Part shown: piece by piece, positions 10,101 through 17,825 of the stretch | How the letters are laid out: each line of letters opens with the position of its first letter | Position numbering within the stretch: the stretch's first letter is position 1 | Origin: Thermohalobaculum sp050331395 | GTDB taxonomy: Bacteria > Pseudomonadota > Alphaproteobacteria > Rhodobacterales > Rhodobacteraceae | NCBI GenBank assembly: GCA_050331395.1 | Contig: JBHJGX010000021.1 | Span: forward strand, 45,462-109,461 | Reading direction: 5' to 3' | DNA: 64,000 nucleotides | Notes under the pieces: generated by a model | What the model saw: only the letters and a program-made list of their open reading frames with translations | The model's database searches: none | What the model was told of the DNA's origin: nothing | Made by a program: the position numbers and the translations under genes

Positions 10101-12727
10101 GCGAGGGCGCAACCTCGGTCGTCGCCGTCGATTACACCATCGCGGATCCGGAAGGGCTGACCGCGCCGGGCCTCGCGCGCTTTACCGTGGTGGGCGTCAA
10201 CGACGCGCCCGTCGCCCGCGACGATACCGGCAATGCGGTCGCAGGGCTCGCCGCGCCGCTCTATGCGGTGCTCGCGAACGACAGCGACGTGGATATGGGC
10301 GACGTGCTCACGCTCGCGGCCGTCACCGGACAGCGGGTCAACGGGCTCGCCATCGATGTCGGCGCGGAAATCGACGGCGCCGCGCTCAGCTTCGATGCGA
10401 CCGCCCCGGCCTTTGCCGATCTGGCCCCCGGCGAGACGGCCACCCTCGAGATCGACTATGCCGTCTCGGACCTCGCCGGCGCGCCCGATACGGCCACCCT
10501 GACGGTCACCGTCGAGGGCGGCCCGGACGAGGGGCAAAACCTCGCGCCGATCGTCGAGGACGATGCCGGCACGACGACCGCCGGCACGCCGCTTGTCATC
10601 GACGTCCTCGCGAGCGACATCGACCCGGAAGGCGCGCCGTTGACGCTTGCCTCGATCGACGCGGTGAGACGCGACGGCGTCCCCTCGGAGGTCGCCGTCA
10701 CCATCGTGGCCGACGGTCTGCGGCTCGCGGCCGGCAACGCCTTCGTCGCCCTCGCTGCGGGCGAGACGTCGACGGTCGAGGCGGATCACACCGTCACAGA
10801 CCCCGAAGGCGCCGCCGCGACGGCCACGGCGCGCTTCACCGTTGAGGGGGTGAACGACGCGCCCATCGCCCGGGACGACGAGGCCGCCGCCGAGGAGGGG
10901 GCCACCCTCACGGTCGACGTCCTCGCCAACGACCGCGACCCGGACGACGGCGATACGCTCTCGCTCGCGACCGTGGGCGAGATCCGCTTCGCCGGCCAGC
11001 CTGTCCAGGTCCCGGCCACCGCCACCGAAGACGGCATCGAGATCGCCACCGCAGGGCTGCCCGACGTGACCGTGGGCGAGACCGCCGTGCTCGAGATCGA
11101 CTACACCATCGCCGACGCGGCCGGCGCCACCGACGGGGCCACGCTCTTCGTCACGCTGACCGGCGGCTCGGAGGGCCCGATCGCGGGCGATGATAGCCTC
11201 TTCATCGAGCGGAGCGTTGGCGAAGGCACGATCCCGCTTTTCGAGAACGACACCGGCGGCGCGGGCGGCGCGGTGACCCTCTTCGATTTCGAGACCGGCC
11301 CGATCACGCTTTTGACTTTTGACGAAGCGGGCACTGTGATTGCCGAAGAGGCGCTGCCGCTCGCGCTCGTCGACATCGCCATCGGCCCCGACGGCGTGGC
11401 GAGCTACCGGCTGCTTGCGGGCTATCCGCTGCTGGCAACGCGCCAGGCGGGCGTGCAGACCGTCACCTATACGGTCCGGAACGAGGCGGGCGAGACCGCG
11501 ACGGCCGAGGCGTTCTTCTCGGTCGACGGGCCGGGCTTCGACCAGGATTTCCTCAATGAAGGCACAACGATCGGCGGACGCGACGGCAATGACGGCGGCG
11601 ATTTCATCGGCTCTCCGGACGGGATCGACGACAGCGTTCAAGGGGGCCGCGGCGATGACCTGATGGGCGGCGGTCCTGGCAACGACACGCTCGCGGGTGG
11701 CGCGGGCGACGACCAGATCTTCGGCGAGGACGGCGACGACGTGCTGTCGGGCGATGAAGGCGACGACACGCTCGCCGGCGGCGCGGGCGACGATGAGATC
11801 TCCGGCGGCACGGGCAACGACAACGTCTCGGGCGGCGCGGGCGACGACGAGATCTCCGGCGGAACGGGCAACGACAACGTCTCGGGTGGCGCGGGCAACG
11901 ATGAGATCTCCGGCGGCACGGGCAACGACACGCTCTCGGGTGGCTGTCAATACGACAAGATCACGGGCGGGGACGGCGACGACGAGATTTCTGGCGGCGA
12001 TGGCGACGACCTGCTCGAAGGCGGCCCCGGTGACGACACCATCGACGGCGGCGCGGACGACGATGCAATCCGTGGCGGCGAAGGCGATGACAGCCTCGCG
12101 GGCGAGGCGGGCGACGATCTCATCGAAGGCCAGGAAGGCGACGACACGCTCCAGGGCGGCGACGGCAACGACACCCTCGTCGGCGGACCGGGCAGCGACA
12201 GCCTCGACGGCGGCGGCGGCAACGACGACATCTACGGCGGCGACGGCCACGACACGCTCGACGGCGGCGCCGGCAACGACACGATCATCGGCGAGGGCGG
12301 CAACGACAAGCTCGACGGCGGCGGCGGTGACGACCTCTTGATCGGCGACGACGGCAACGACGTGCTCGAGGGCGGCGATGGCAACGACACGATCGTCGGC
12401 GAAGGCGGCAATGACGGCTTGATCGGCGGCGCCGGAGACGACGTGCTGATCAGCGGTCCGGGCATCGACGGCCTGATCGGCGGAAACGGGGCGGACCGCT
12501 TCGTCTTCGCCCCGGGCGACGGCTCCGGCAATCAGATCGCCGATTTCGCGCCGGAGGAGGACACGCTCGTGCTCGACGGCTTCGCGGGCCTGACCGCCCA
12601 AGGGGTGATCGACGGCCTCACGCTCGGGGCGCGGGGGCTGGTGTTTTCCGCCGAGGGCACCGAAGTCAGCCTCGACGGGCTTGTCGATCCGAGCCTGATC
12701 CCGCTTTCGGCCATCGAGATCCTGTGA
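4169..12727 (+). CDS. Giant RTX adhesin, C-terminal part (cadherin-like repeats, RTX, type I secretion signal)
   Basis: This is the same frame as the preceding segment. If translated separately, the first usable start is GTG 4208, giving 2839 residues. After one or two Ig-like modules come about 20 tandem cadherin/VCBS-like repeats of ~100 residues (4985-11290). Each opens with 'NDAPVAxDD' and contains 'VLANDxD'. Nonapeptide RTX repeats (GGxGNDxL type) follow at about 11570-12490. The C-terminus has the usual 'GADRFVF...IxDF..EEDTLVLDGF' block and a hydrophobic end typical of type I secretion substrates. Calcium-dependent folding outside the cell is known for RTX proteins; an adhesin role is inferred. 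No type I membrane-fusion or outer-membrane gene is nearby. The only cysteine I noticed is in an abnormal RTX unit at 11945. Confidence 0.88.
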   Translation, partial: VGAPREEGENLITVVATDVAGNATSRNLRPTLDTVAPTIDSLLVQGGPAFEDVTTIGFRIVFSEEVLGFGAADLTLVEGLDVAFGTGQDGAPNAFEISVFGDGFVPYDGPVTPALAPATDVTDAAGNLITDFTPATLAPASLNTLAPVYLGSTRAVPAGETTDADTITFRLRFSEAVTGLDAADIAVTTTPEPGFPGIAPSDLAVSVLADPVAPPPGEFTALVQLTGPGIAEFNGTVSVDLLATNDAVDGLGQTTELDPARVNQAFILDNVLPPGASGDAFAVAEDGTLVGLNILGNDAADDATIVSVDTSLTTGTVVFDPAGQTVDYTASGFDALPAGATANDTFTYAISNVRGTSTATVSITVTGVNDAPVAADDAATTGEDSAVTIPVLANDTDADTPAEALSIAMVEMPDNGGTVSIDGQSLEFDPMGAFDDLRTGETRLTSFAYMVADGLGGMDVGLVQVTVTGVNDAPVAVDDRATTFAETSVEILPLSNDTDPDALPGELTIAAIGVPDNGGTAELDGATVTFDPNGEFAALAAGATAESRFPVNVVDGEGATSVSEIVVTVTGVNNGPVAADDAATTDEDTPVAIAPLANDTDIDGSPAGLSVASLSQPDNGGSVSLANGIVTFQPGDAFDDLAAGESRETRSGYTVTDGQGGTDTGEIVVTVTGVNDAPVAADDAAMASESGSVQISPLVNATDIDTPAAALTASLLGQPDNGGAASLANGVVTFAADGDFEDLALGETRLTRVAYGVSDGEGGTDTGEIVVTVTGENDAPVAVDDLAGTDEATGLALFPLLNDTDVDAAPGELAILSFTQPTAGGSVVRAGNGLFFDPAGAFDGLAPGESGSAVFSYSVVDGEGATDTAEITVTVSGVNDAPVAADDVATTDEDTSVSVPVLANDNDAEGNDGLTIVGVSVPDAGGTATIQGGAILFNPVGDFEDLSDGEARVSGFTYTLRDADGAEAIARAEVTVEGVNDLPVPGPDTATLAEGARIAVPVLANDSDAEDPRALLSIASVGPVEGGGTATLEGREIRYDTAGAFESLGVDETATVSVPFVVADTDGGTAPGLLTITVTGENDAPEPADDGFMISEDAAATLDVFFNDTDPDGDPLVLASVGGPEGGAATRADGDLAVFDPNGAFDRLAPGETAESRFIYTVADPSGAEGAAFVTVTIEGVNDAPVAEDDVSVAASEGTSLVPVLGNDSDVDGPASGLRVTAVGPVTGGGTASASGTGVTYDPGTAFLGLNGTAVVSFAYTVADAFGATDTATVTLTIDGENAPPVALDDTAETTPATPVSVDVLVNDSDAEGPVNLIEIVETRGAGAFSIDGESVEFDPTGAFDDLLGNQVAVAEADYRIADADGTTAVATVTVTIAGENRAPVATDDTATTGEDAALTVQVLDNDSDAEDPTAALALASVGTATGGGTATAVGRAIEFDPTGAFDTLNVGQTATVEVPYTVADTAGATDTGTLTVTITGVNDAPVAAADTGATDPDTAITLDVLANDTDVDDAAAGFTLVSVGIPNAGGSATLVDGQIAFDPGTAFLDLGAGETRQTSFSYVMADPGGLESGAEVVVTVTGGAPVNRPPVAGDDTASTLQGVPVVVDVLATDIDPDPGDTLSVVSIDEVRRDGVPTALAVTLVEGGIRVAAGAAFVALAAGQTSVVEVDHTIADALGATDQATAAVTVIGVNDVPVAVDDTGEVAAGATVQVDVLANDSDPDAGDEISLASIEGVRRDGTPAELDVEIVGGEIQLAATEAFAALGSGQTATVEVDYAITDSLGAAATATAVITVRGGNQPPNAVADAGATTAGVPVAIDVLANDTDADSDPNGFEILSVGTPDAGGTATLVNGEVLFNPAGAFADLGIGESRQTVFTYLLADGDGATDTATVTVTVTGAAGGENLPPIALDDSGTLAAGEALTLPVTLNDLDPEGGEISLLGIEGVRRDGEVADLAVAPVGDGIRLSAGTAFRSLGEGATSVVAVDYTIADPEGLTAPGLARFTVVGVNDAPVARDDTGNAVAGLAAPLYAVLANDSDVDMGDVLTLAAVTGQRVNGLAIDVGAEIDGAALSFDATAPAFADLAPGETATLEIDYAVSDLAGAPDTATLTVTVEGGPDEGQNLAPIVEDDAGTTTAGTPLVIDVLASDIDPEGAPLTLASIDAVRRDGVPSEVAVTIVADGLRLAAGNAFVALAAGETSTVEADHTVTDPEGAAATATARFTVEGVNDAPIARDDEAAAEEGATLTVDVLANDRDPDDGDTLSLATVGEIRFAGQPVQVPATATEDGIEIATAGLPDVTVGETAVLEIDYTIADAAGATDGATLFVTLTGGSEGPIAGDDSLFIERSVGEGTIPLFENDTGGAGGAVTLFDFETGPITLLTFDEAGTVIAEEALPLALVDIAIGPDGVASYRLLAGYPLLATRQAGVQTVTYTVRNEAGETATAEAFFSVDGPGFDQDFLNEGTTIGGRDGNDGGDFIGSPDGIDDSVQGGRGDDLMGGGPGNDTLAGGAGDDQIFGEDGDDVLSGDEGDDTLAGGAGDDEISGGTGNDNVSGGAGDDEISGGTGNDNVSGGAGNDEISGGTGNDTLSGGCQYDKITGGDGDDEISGGDGDDLLEGGPGDDTIDGGADDDAIRGGEGDDSLAGEAGDDLIEGQEGDDTLQGGDGNDTLVGGPGSDSLDGGGGNDDIYGGDGHDTLDGGAGNDTIIGEGGNDKLDGGGGDDLLIGDDGNDVLEGGDGNDTIVGEGGNDGLIGGAGDDVLISGPGIDGLIGGNGADRFVFAPGDGSGNQIADFAPEEDTLVLDGFAGLTAQGVIDGLTLGARGLVFSAEGTEVSLDGLVDPSLIPLSAIEIL
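11777..11938 (+). repeat. Three tandem 54-bp RTX-coding repeats
   Basis: Near-identical 54-base units occupy 11777-11830, 11831-11884 and 11885-11938. Each encodes two RTX nonapeptides (GGAGDDEIS, GGTGNDNVS or close variants) and carries an AGATCT hexamer at the same place. They differ at only a few positions, which suggests recent unit duplication. This is coding repetition, not a CRISPR array. Confidence 0.9.
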
Positions 12728-12753
12728 CACCGGCGGCGCGGGTAAAGCCGGTG
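12728..12753 (+). terminator. Weak hairpin directly after the adhesin stop
   Basis: CACCGGC (12728-12734) and GCCGGTG (12747-12753) form a 7-bp perfect stem around a 12-base loop immediately after the TGA. No clear T-run follows, so intrinsic termination is only a possibility. Confidence 0.3.
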
Positions 12754-12843
12754 GTAACCGTTTACTCCTAATGACCCACATGGTAACTCCCGTGTCGCAG
12801 GCGGGGGCCGGCACCGATAACTTGGTCGACGCGGGGTCGATAC

Positions 12844-14643
12844 TTGGAACTTTACCGTAAAATCAGCGATCTTCTCACGCGGCCTGAGAAGATCAGGCTG
12901 ATCGGCATCTTCTTCATGGTGCTGTTCATGGGCCTGCTCGAGGCGGTCGGCGTCGCCTCGATGTTGCCGTTTTTACTTGTCTTGACCGACCCGTCGCAGA
13001 TCGAGGACCGGGCAACGCTCTCCGCACTCTATGCATTCGGCGGGTTCGAGGATCGCGACACCTTTCTGATCGCGCTCGGCTTCGGTGTGTTTGCGCTTTT
13101 GCTGCTCAGCCTCACCTTCAAAATGCTGACGCTTTACGTGATGTCGCACTTCGTCAATTGGCGGCGCTATCACCTAAGCCGGCGGATGCTCGAGAGCTAT
13201 TACCGGCAACCCTATGCGTGGTTTCTCGACCGCCACAGCTCAGACCTTGCCAAGAACGTGCTCTCCGAGGTCGATCAGGTGATGCAGACCTCCCTGCTGC
13301 CCTCGATGCTGGTGATCGCCCATAGCGTGGTGGTGCTGTCGCTTGTTACGCTGATCGTGATCATCGATCCGGTCGTCGCGCTGACCGCGGGCGCGGTGAT
13401 CGGCGGGCTCTATGCGCTCATCTATCTCGTTGTGCGAAAGATGTTGACCCGGCTTGGGGCGATGCGGGTCCAGGCCGTCAGCGAGCGGTTCAGGGCGGCG
13501 CAAGAGGGCCTCGGCGGCATCAAAGACGTGAAGGTCCTCTCGCTCGAGGACGCGTATCTGGCCCGCTTCGCCGCGCCGTCGCGCACGCTCGCGCGCTGTG
13601 CCACCCTGGCGGCGCTTGTCGGCGAGTTGCCGCGCCACTTGCTCGAGGCCGTTTTGTTCGGGGGGATGCTGGCGCTTGTCCTCGTTCTCTTGTTGCGCAG
13701 CGACGGAACGCTTGCGGGCATTCTCCCCGTTGTCGGGCTCTATGCATTTGCGGGGCTCCGCATGTTCCCGGCCATGCAGCAGGTCTATCGCTGGCTGACC
13801 GAACTCCGCTATGGCCGCAAATCGCTCGAACTCGTCCATGCGGATTTGATGGAAACACGAAAAGGCTTGGTCGCGGTGCCGGATCCGCTTCCCCCCGGCT
13901 TGCCGCTCACCCGCGAGCTCTGCCTCGAGGACGTCCACTTCGCCTATCCGAGCGCCGCGCGGCCGGCGCTCCAGGGGTTGACCATGCGGATCCCGGCGAA
14001 GACCACGATCGGCATCGTGGGCGGCACCGGCGCGGGGAAAACCACGGCCGTCGACATTTTGCTCGGGCTTCTGAGCCCGACCGCGGGCCGGCTGACCGTC
14101 GACGGGCTCGCGGTCGAGGGCGAGCGGGTCTTCGCGTGGCGCCAACGGGTCGGATATGTGCCGCAATCCATCTACCTGATCGACGATACGGTGGCAGGCA
14201 ACATCGCGTTCGGCGTCCCGCGGGACGAGATCGACATGGCCGCCGTGGAACGGGTTGCCCGGATCGCGGAGTTGCACGACTTCGTCTCGACCGAATTGCC
14301 CAAGGGCTATGAGACCCATGTGGGAGAGCGCGGCGTGCGGCTCTCCGGCGGCCAACGCCAGCGCATCGGCATCGCCCGGGCGCTCTACCGCGACCCGGAC
14401 GTCCTGATCCTCGACGAAGCGACGTCGGCACTCGACAACATCACCGAACGCGCGGTGATGGGGGCGGTGAACAATCTCGCCCATGCCAAGACGGTGGTGA
14501 TGATCGCGCACCGGCTCACCACCGTGCGGGGCTGCGACCGGATTTTCCTGCTCGAGAAAGGCCGCGTCATCGACGAAGGCAGCTATGACGAGCTGCTCGA
14601 GACCAGCGAGACCTTCCGGGCGATGGCGCTCGGGGTCAACTGA
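12844..14643 (+). CDS. ABC transporter, fused permease/ATPase (PglK/MsbA-like lipid-linked substrate exporter)
   Basis: The 599-residue half-transporter has an N-terminal transmembrane domain (about 1-335) and a C-terminal nucleotide-binding domain. Visible motifs are Walker A GGTGAGKTT (393-401), signature LSGGQRQR (500-507), Walker B LILDEA (521-526) and the H-loop His 556. The membrane-domain pattern (LLEAVGVASMLPFL near 36) recalls PglK-type flippases of lipid-linked oligosaccharides more than peptidase-bearing type I secretion ABC proteins; there is no C39 domain. The start is TTG with GGGG 7 bases upstream; the ATG at residue 25 is an alternative. It sits 116 bases after the giant adhesin, but no other type I secretion component is adjacent. 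The substrate is unknown. Confidence 0.85.
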   Translation: MELYRKISDLLTRPEKIRLIGIFFMVLFMGLLEAVGVASMLPFLLVLTDPSQIEDRATLSALYAFGGFEDRDTFLIALGFGVFALLLLSLTFKMLTLYVMSHFVNWRRYHLSRRMLESYYRQPYAWFLDRHSSDLAKNVLSEVDQVMQTSLLPSMLVIAHSVVVLSLVTLIVIIDPVVALTAGAVIGGLYALIYLVVRKMLTRLGAMRVQAVSERFRAAQEGLGGIKDVKVLSLEDAYLARFAAPSRTLARCATLAALVGELPRHLLEAVLFGGMLALVLVLLLRSDGTLAGILPVVGLYAFAGLRMFPAMQQVYRWLTELRYGRKSLELVHADLMETRKGLVAVPDPLPPGLPLTRELCLEDVHFAYPSAARPALQGLTMRIPAKTTIGIVGGTGAGKTTAVDILLGLLSPTAGRLTVDGLAVEGERVFAWRQRVGYVPQSIYLIDDTVAGNIAFGVPRDEIDMAAVERVARIAELHDFVSTELPKGYETHVGERGVRLSGGQRQRIGIARALYRDPDVLILDEATSALDNITERAVMGAVNNLAHAKTVVMIAHRLTTVRGCDRIFLLEKGRVIDEGSYDELLETSETFRAMALGVN

Positions 14644-14653
14644 CCGGCGCGCC

Positions 14654-15697
14654 TCAGGCCAGTCGGGCGGCCGATCGGGCGACGAGGCGGTCATAGAGGA
14701 CGTCGGCGCGGGCGAATAGCTCGGGGTCGGCGCCCTCCGGCGGGGCGGTTTCCGACGCGGAAAGCGCGTCGCCTTCGATCTCGGGCGGCACCCCGGCGAG
14801 CGCGGCAACCCGCTCCCAAACGGTGGGATCCGCGCATAACGCCTCGTAGACGACGAAAACCGTATCCTCCGGCGCCTCGGCATCGAGCCAGGCATAGGCC
14901 TCGATCCACCGCGCGACCCAGTAGTCGATCGTCATCGGATCGCCCGCGGCGGGGGCCGCTTCGCCGAACCGGAAGGGCCGGTGATCGAGGCCGAATTCGT
15001 GATGGGCGAGCCACCGCATGTAACGCTCAACGAACCGGTCGCCCCGCTGCATCTCGGTAAACCGCCGGTGCTGGCGAAGGAGCGATCCCGCATGGGAGGC
15101 CGGCGCCCGAACCGGCACGAGGAGAAGGGCGTTCGGGAATGTGCGCCGGATCGCGGGCAACCTGAGGATGTTGTTGTTGTTCTTGGAGAGATAGCGCTCG
15201 GCCGGCGGCGCGCCCTGGGCGCTGAGGATCGCTGCCACATAGGCGCGGAAACGGGCCCGGGTCTCGGCATCGGTTTTATGCGCGGCCAGGTGATCGCTGT
15301 GCAGATAGCGCGGGCCGGCGAAGATCCGCCAGAAGACCTCGTCTAGGCTCTCGGGGCTGTCCGCGTCCACTTCGAGCCGGTCGCCATGGGCGCGTTCGCC
15401 CTTTGCCACATCGCGCCGCGCCGTTGCCGAGAGCCGCCGCCAGAGATTGGGTGCCAGCACGAAGGGCATGTCGCGATAGGTGAGCGAGCGAAACGCCCCC
15501 GTCGCATGGAGCCGGCGCATGAGCACGGTGGTGCCCGCCCGCGCGAGCCCCGCGACGAAGACATGGGCGCGCTCGGCGACCCGGTCCCCGTCGGCCCGCG
15601 CGATCCGTTGATCGAGGTCGAAAATCGTCTCGGCGACGAACCGGCGATCGAGCACCAGCCGGTGCAAGAGCCGGTCGAGCGCCGAATAGTCAGACAA
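14654..15697 (-). CDS. Sulfotransferase family protein (PAPS-dependent type)
   Basis: The 347-residue predicted cytosolic enzyme would transfer sulfate from PAPS to an acceptor. The 5'-phosphosulfate-binding loop is recognisable near residues 44-58 (VFVAGLARAGTTVLMRRL). The second binding region is near 160-195, with 'LSKNNNN' and 'PVRAPASHAGSLL'. The start is TTG 15697, overlapping the stop of the upstream membrane-protein gene by 8 bases, so the two are translationally coupled. It is the last gene of the minus-strand block containing four arylsulfotransferase-family genes, suggesting a shared role in sulfated glycan or metabolite chemistry. The acceptor cannot be read from sequence. The gene converges on the ABC transporter, leaving 10 bases between stops. 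Confidence 0.82.
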   Translation of the reverse strand: MSDYSALDRLLHRLVLDRRFVAETIFDLDQRIARADGDRVAERAHVFVAGLARAGTTVLMRRLHATGAFRSLTYRDMPFVLAPNLWRRLSATARRDVAKGERAHGDRLEVDADSPESLDEVFWRIFAGPRYLHSDHLAAHKTDAETRARFRAYVAAILSAQGAPPAERYLSKNNNNILRLPAIRRTFPNALLLVPVRAPASHAGSLLRQHRRFTEMQRGDRFVERYMRWLAHHEFGLDHRPFRFGEAAPAAGDPMTIDYWVARWIEAYAWLDAEAPEDTVFVVYEALCADPTVWERVAALAGVPPEIEGDALSASETAPPEGADPELFARADVLYDRLVARSAARLA

Positions 15698-16061
15698 ACC
15701 GCCGCCTCACCGCCAGATAGGCCATCGCCCCAACGACCGTCGCCAGAAGGCCGATCCAGCCCATGACAAAGGCCGCCACCCCCGGCCATGCGAGATCCGC
15801 GAGCCACACGAAGAGGGCGGCCGGCAGGATCACGGCGAGGATCATCCCGGCGAGCCGTCCGGACGTCCCGAGCATCCGCGCGGAATAGGCGAGCATCGCC
15901 TTCTCCTTCCAATGGTCCGAGATCGTCGCGCCCCGCAGGACGCGGCGGGTCTTGGCCATGGTGTCGAGGCTCCGGCGGAGCGTTTCGGCAAAGGGCAGGC
16001 GGACCGCGATCTCGACCGCGAGCGCACCGATCAGGAGGGCGATGGCGGTCTCGAGGATCAT
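15690..16061 (-). CDS. Small integral membrane protein, function unknown
   Basis: The 123-residue protein has a hydrophobic N-terminal segment (about 2-20), a basic amphipathic middle ('KTRRVLRGATISDHWKEKA') and two hydrophobic segments (about 70-115), ending in RRRFV. About three membrane spans are predicted. It overlaps the sulfotransferase start by 8 bases and follows the 80-residue gene by 7 bases, so it belongs to the same operon. I recognise no family. A membrane scaffold or accessory role for the neighbouring sulfotransferases is inference from position only. Confidence 0.75.
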   Translation of the reverse strand: MILETAIALLIGALAVEIAVRLPFAETLRRSLDTMAKTRRVLRGATISDHWKEKAMLAYSARMLGTSGRLAGMILAVILPAALFVWLADLAWPGVAAFVMGWIGLLATVVGAMAYLAVRRRFV

Positions 16062-16068
16062 GCGCGGA

Positions 16069-16311
16069 TCAGGCCTCGCCGTCGTCGTCCGCCCGACCCT
16101 CGGCCTTGGCGGGCGCTTTCTTGCCGCGGATCAGCCGTTTGATCGGGTACCAGAGGATCGCGACAAAGGCCATCGCGATCGCGCCGATGACGCCGAGCAC
16201 CACGGCGATAGCGCCGGCCCCGACGCCCGGGCCGATATAGGCGGCGGCGGGCGTGGCCAGCCCGGCGATCATCACGGCAAACGCCGCAGGAACGAAGGTC
16301 AACGGTCGCAT
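16069..16311 (-). CDS. Small membrane protein with AYIGPGVGAG motif
   Basis: The 80-residue protein has an N-terminal signal-like segment ending in ATPAAA, then YIGPGVGAG, a second hydrophobic helix, and a Lys/Arg-rich then acidic tail (KRLIRGKKAPAKAEGRADDDGEA). The layout suggests one or two membrane spans with a charged cytoplasmic tail. Its ATG overlaps the 3' end of the upstream arylsulfotransferase-family gene by 13 bases, so co-translation is likely. Function is unknown. Confidence 0.75.
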   Translation of the reverse strand: MRPLTFVPAAFAVMIAGLATPAAAYIGPGVGAGAIAVVLGVIGAIAMAFVAILWYPIKRLIRGKKAPAKAEGRADDDGEA

Positions 16312-17714
16312 GCGAACTCCTCTCGGTTGAGTGCCTCGGGGGGAAGCCAGATGGCCTCGGTCAGCAGAAAGCCCTCGCCGTCGCGGTCGAGTGCGCGGCT
16401 GCGGAACTCGGCGAGCACACGCTCGGAGCCGCGCATCTCGAAGACGCGGCCCTCGCCGGGGCTGATGACGATCAGATCGCCGTTCGGCAGGATCTGATGC
16501 TTACCGCGGAACCGGGTATAAAACGACGGGTTGCCGGCGGCGAGCACGTCCTCATGCCCGAGGCGCGAGGGGTCGAGGCGGACGACGCGGCTCTCGGCCC
16601 GGGCGGTGCGGTTGTCGAAGACGGTCAGGGTGCCGTCCGGCTGCCAGTCGGGATCGTGCTGGCGCTTGACCTCGCCGATGCGCCACCAGCGGATCGCGAG
16701 GCTCTCGGGATCGAGGACCATGACGAGATTGAGCGAGCGGGCGCTGAGGACCAGATCGCCAGCCTCGAAGTCGGGGAATGCCGCGGCGATCTCGGGCTGC
16801 AGCGGTTCGATATCGTTGAAGTGAAACGGATCCGCCAGCCAATCGCCGGGCCTGCCCGGATGGTTGGTGCTGTCGGCGGCGCCATCGGCCCGGCGGATCT
16901 CGAGCGGATCGACGAGCGGGTTGGCCGCGATCACGTCGTCGAGGGCGATGTCGCGCAGGACGTCTCCGTCGAGGGAAATCTCCTCGATCCGCGAGCGCTG
17001 ACCGTGCGGCATCGGCTGTCCCGGCCCCAAATCGAAGCTGCCGTAGCGGAGGGTCCAGAGCGTCTGGCGCGCCGGGTCGAACTCGACCGCGTGGTGATAA
17101 AGCCCGGGGATCGCCCAGATAAGATCGCCGCAGGGGCTGAAGCGTTGGAGCGTGACGCCCGGCCCGTGCGCGACCACGAACGAGGCGTCGGGCAGCACCG
17201 TGAGCCCGTGGGGCACTTTCTCGTCGTCGGGCGAGGGCGGGGTGCCGGGAAGGATATCCCCCTCGGAGAGGACGACGCGCCCGGCGACCGTCGCCTCGGG
17301 CGAGACGATCACCACGGCGTTCCGGATCTCGTCGTCGATGGAGAAGGCGCCCGCGAAATAGCGCCAGCCCGGCGTAAGCTCGGCGGGGGCGCCGAGGACC
17401 TCGAACCCGGGCAGGCCCGCCGCCGCGGCGCCCGGCAACGGCTCGGCCGGGCCGTCGACCAACGGGGCTTGCAAATCGACCCGGAGCTTGGGGGAGGGGG
17501 GGCGGCCCGAGAGTATCTCGCGGAGCTCGGTAAAGACGACGCGGGCCTCGCCGGGGAAGTCGGCGACGGCGAGGGCGGCTTCGCCGAAGAGCCCGCTCCG
17601 GTCGCTTCCTTTGAGGGTCGAGCGCACGGCCCAGGCGACCGATGCGGTGAAGAGAAGCCCGAGCAGCAGGACGAGTGCGATGAGCCAGACCGGTAGCGTG
17701 ATCGATTTGTCCAT
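16299..17714 (-). CDS. Arylsulfotransferase (ASST)-family protein, membrane-anchored, copy 1
   Basis: The 471-residue protein has an N-terminal anchor (about 8-29, LPVWLIALVLLLGLLFTASVAWAVRS), followed by a predicted beta-propeller of the arylsulfotransferase type facing the periplasm. Motifs shared with the three paralogues upstream are 'KGSDRSGLFG' just after the anchor, 'PHGL', a 'HHAV' pair, 'FHFNDIEPL', 'HDPDW' and 'RGKHQILPNG'. Known ASSTs move sulfate between phenolic esters without PAPS using catalytic histidines; conserved His residues are visible, but activity is inferred. The start ATG 17714 has GAGG upstream. It is the last of four tandem copies and overlaps the next small gene by 13 bases. 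Confidence 0.82.
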   Translation of the reverse strand: MDKSITLPVWLIALVLLLGLLFTASVAWAVRSTLKGSDRSGLFGEAALAVADFPGEARVVFTELREILSGRPPSPKLRVDLQAPLVDGPAEPLPGAAAAGLPGFEVLGAPAELTPGWRYFAGAFSIDDEIRNAVVIVSPEATVAGRVVLSEGDILPGTPPSPDDEKVPHGLTVLPDASFVVAHGPGVTLQRFSPCGDLIWAIPGLYHHAVEFDPARQTLWTLRYGSFDLGPGQPMPHGQRSRIEEISLDGDVLRDIALDDVIAANPLVDPLEIRRADGAADSTNHPGRPGDWLADPFHFNDIEPLQPEIAAAFPDFEAGDLVLSARSLNLVMVLDPESLAIRWWRIGEVKRQHDPDWQPDGTLTVFDNRTARAESRVVRLDPSRLGHEDVLAAGNPSFYTRFRGKHQILPNGDLIVISPGEGRVFEMRGSERVLAEFRSRALDRDGEGFLLTEAIWLPPEALNREEFACDR

Positions 17715-17754
17715 CTCATCCTCGGTCCGGCCAGTGGTGCCGCAGCGTGTGCGC

Positions 17755-17768
17755 CACCACCGGTGGTG
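17755..17768. promoter_or_regulatory. 14-bp perfect palindrome between ASST copies 2 and 1
   Basis: CACCACCGGTGGTG is self-complementary and lies in the 111-base gap before copy 1. It could be an operator or a short RNA hairpin; no factor can be named. Confidence 0.3.
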
Positions 17769-17825
17769 TAGCCCGAAGGCCGGCGCGGGGGCCAGCGCCT
17801 TTGCCGGCCTTGGCCGCGCACCGCC

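Noticed and set aside
11777..11938. CRISPR-like regular repeats
   Set aside because: The 54-bp units are contiguous coding RTX repeats with no spacers.
1457..12814. Very long minus-strand frames opposite the adhesin gene
   Set aside because: They are mirror frames of the repetitive GC-rich adhesin, are rich in Arg/Asp/Gly/Val with no domain, and carry no plausible ribosome-binding sites.
12844..14643. Dedicated type I secretion ABC exporter for the adhesin
   Set aside because: The membrane domain looks flippase-like, and no membrane-fusion or outer-membrane partner is adjacent, so this label is not supported.
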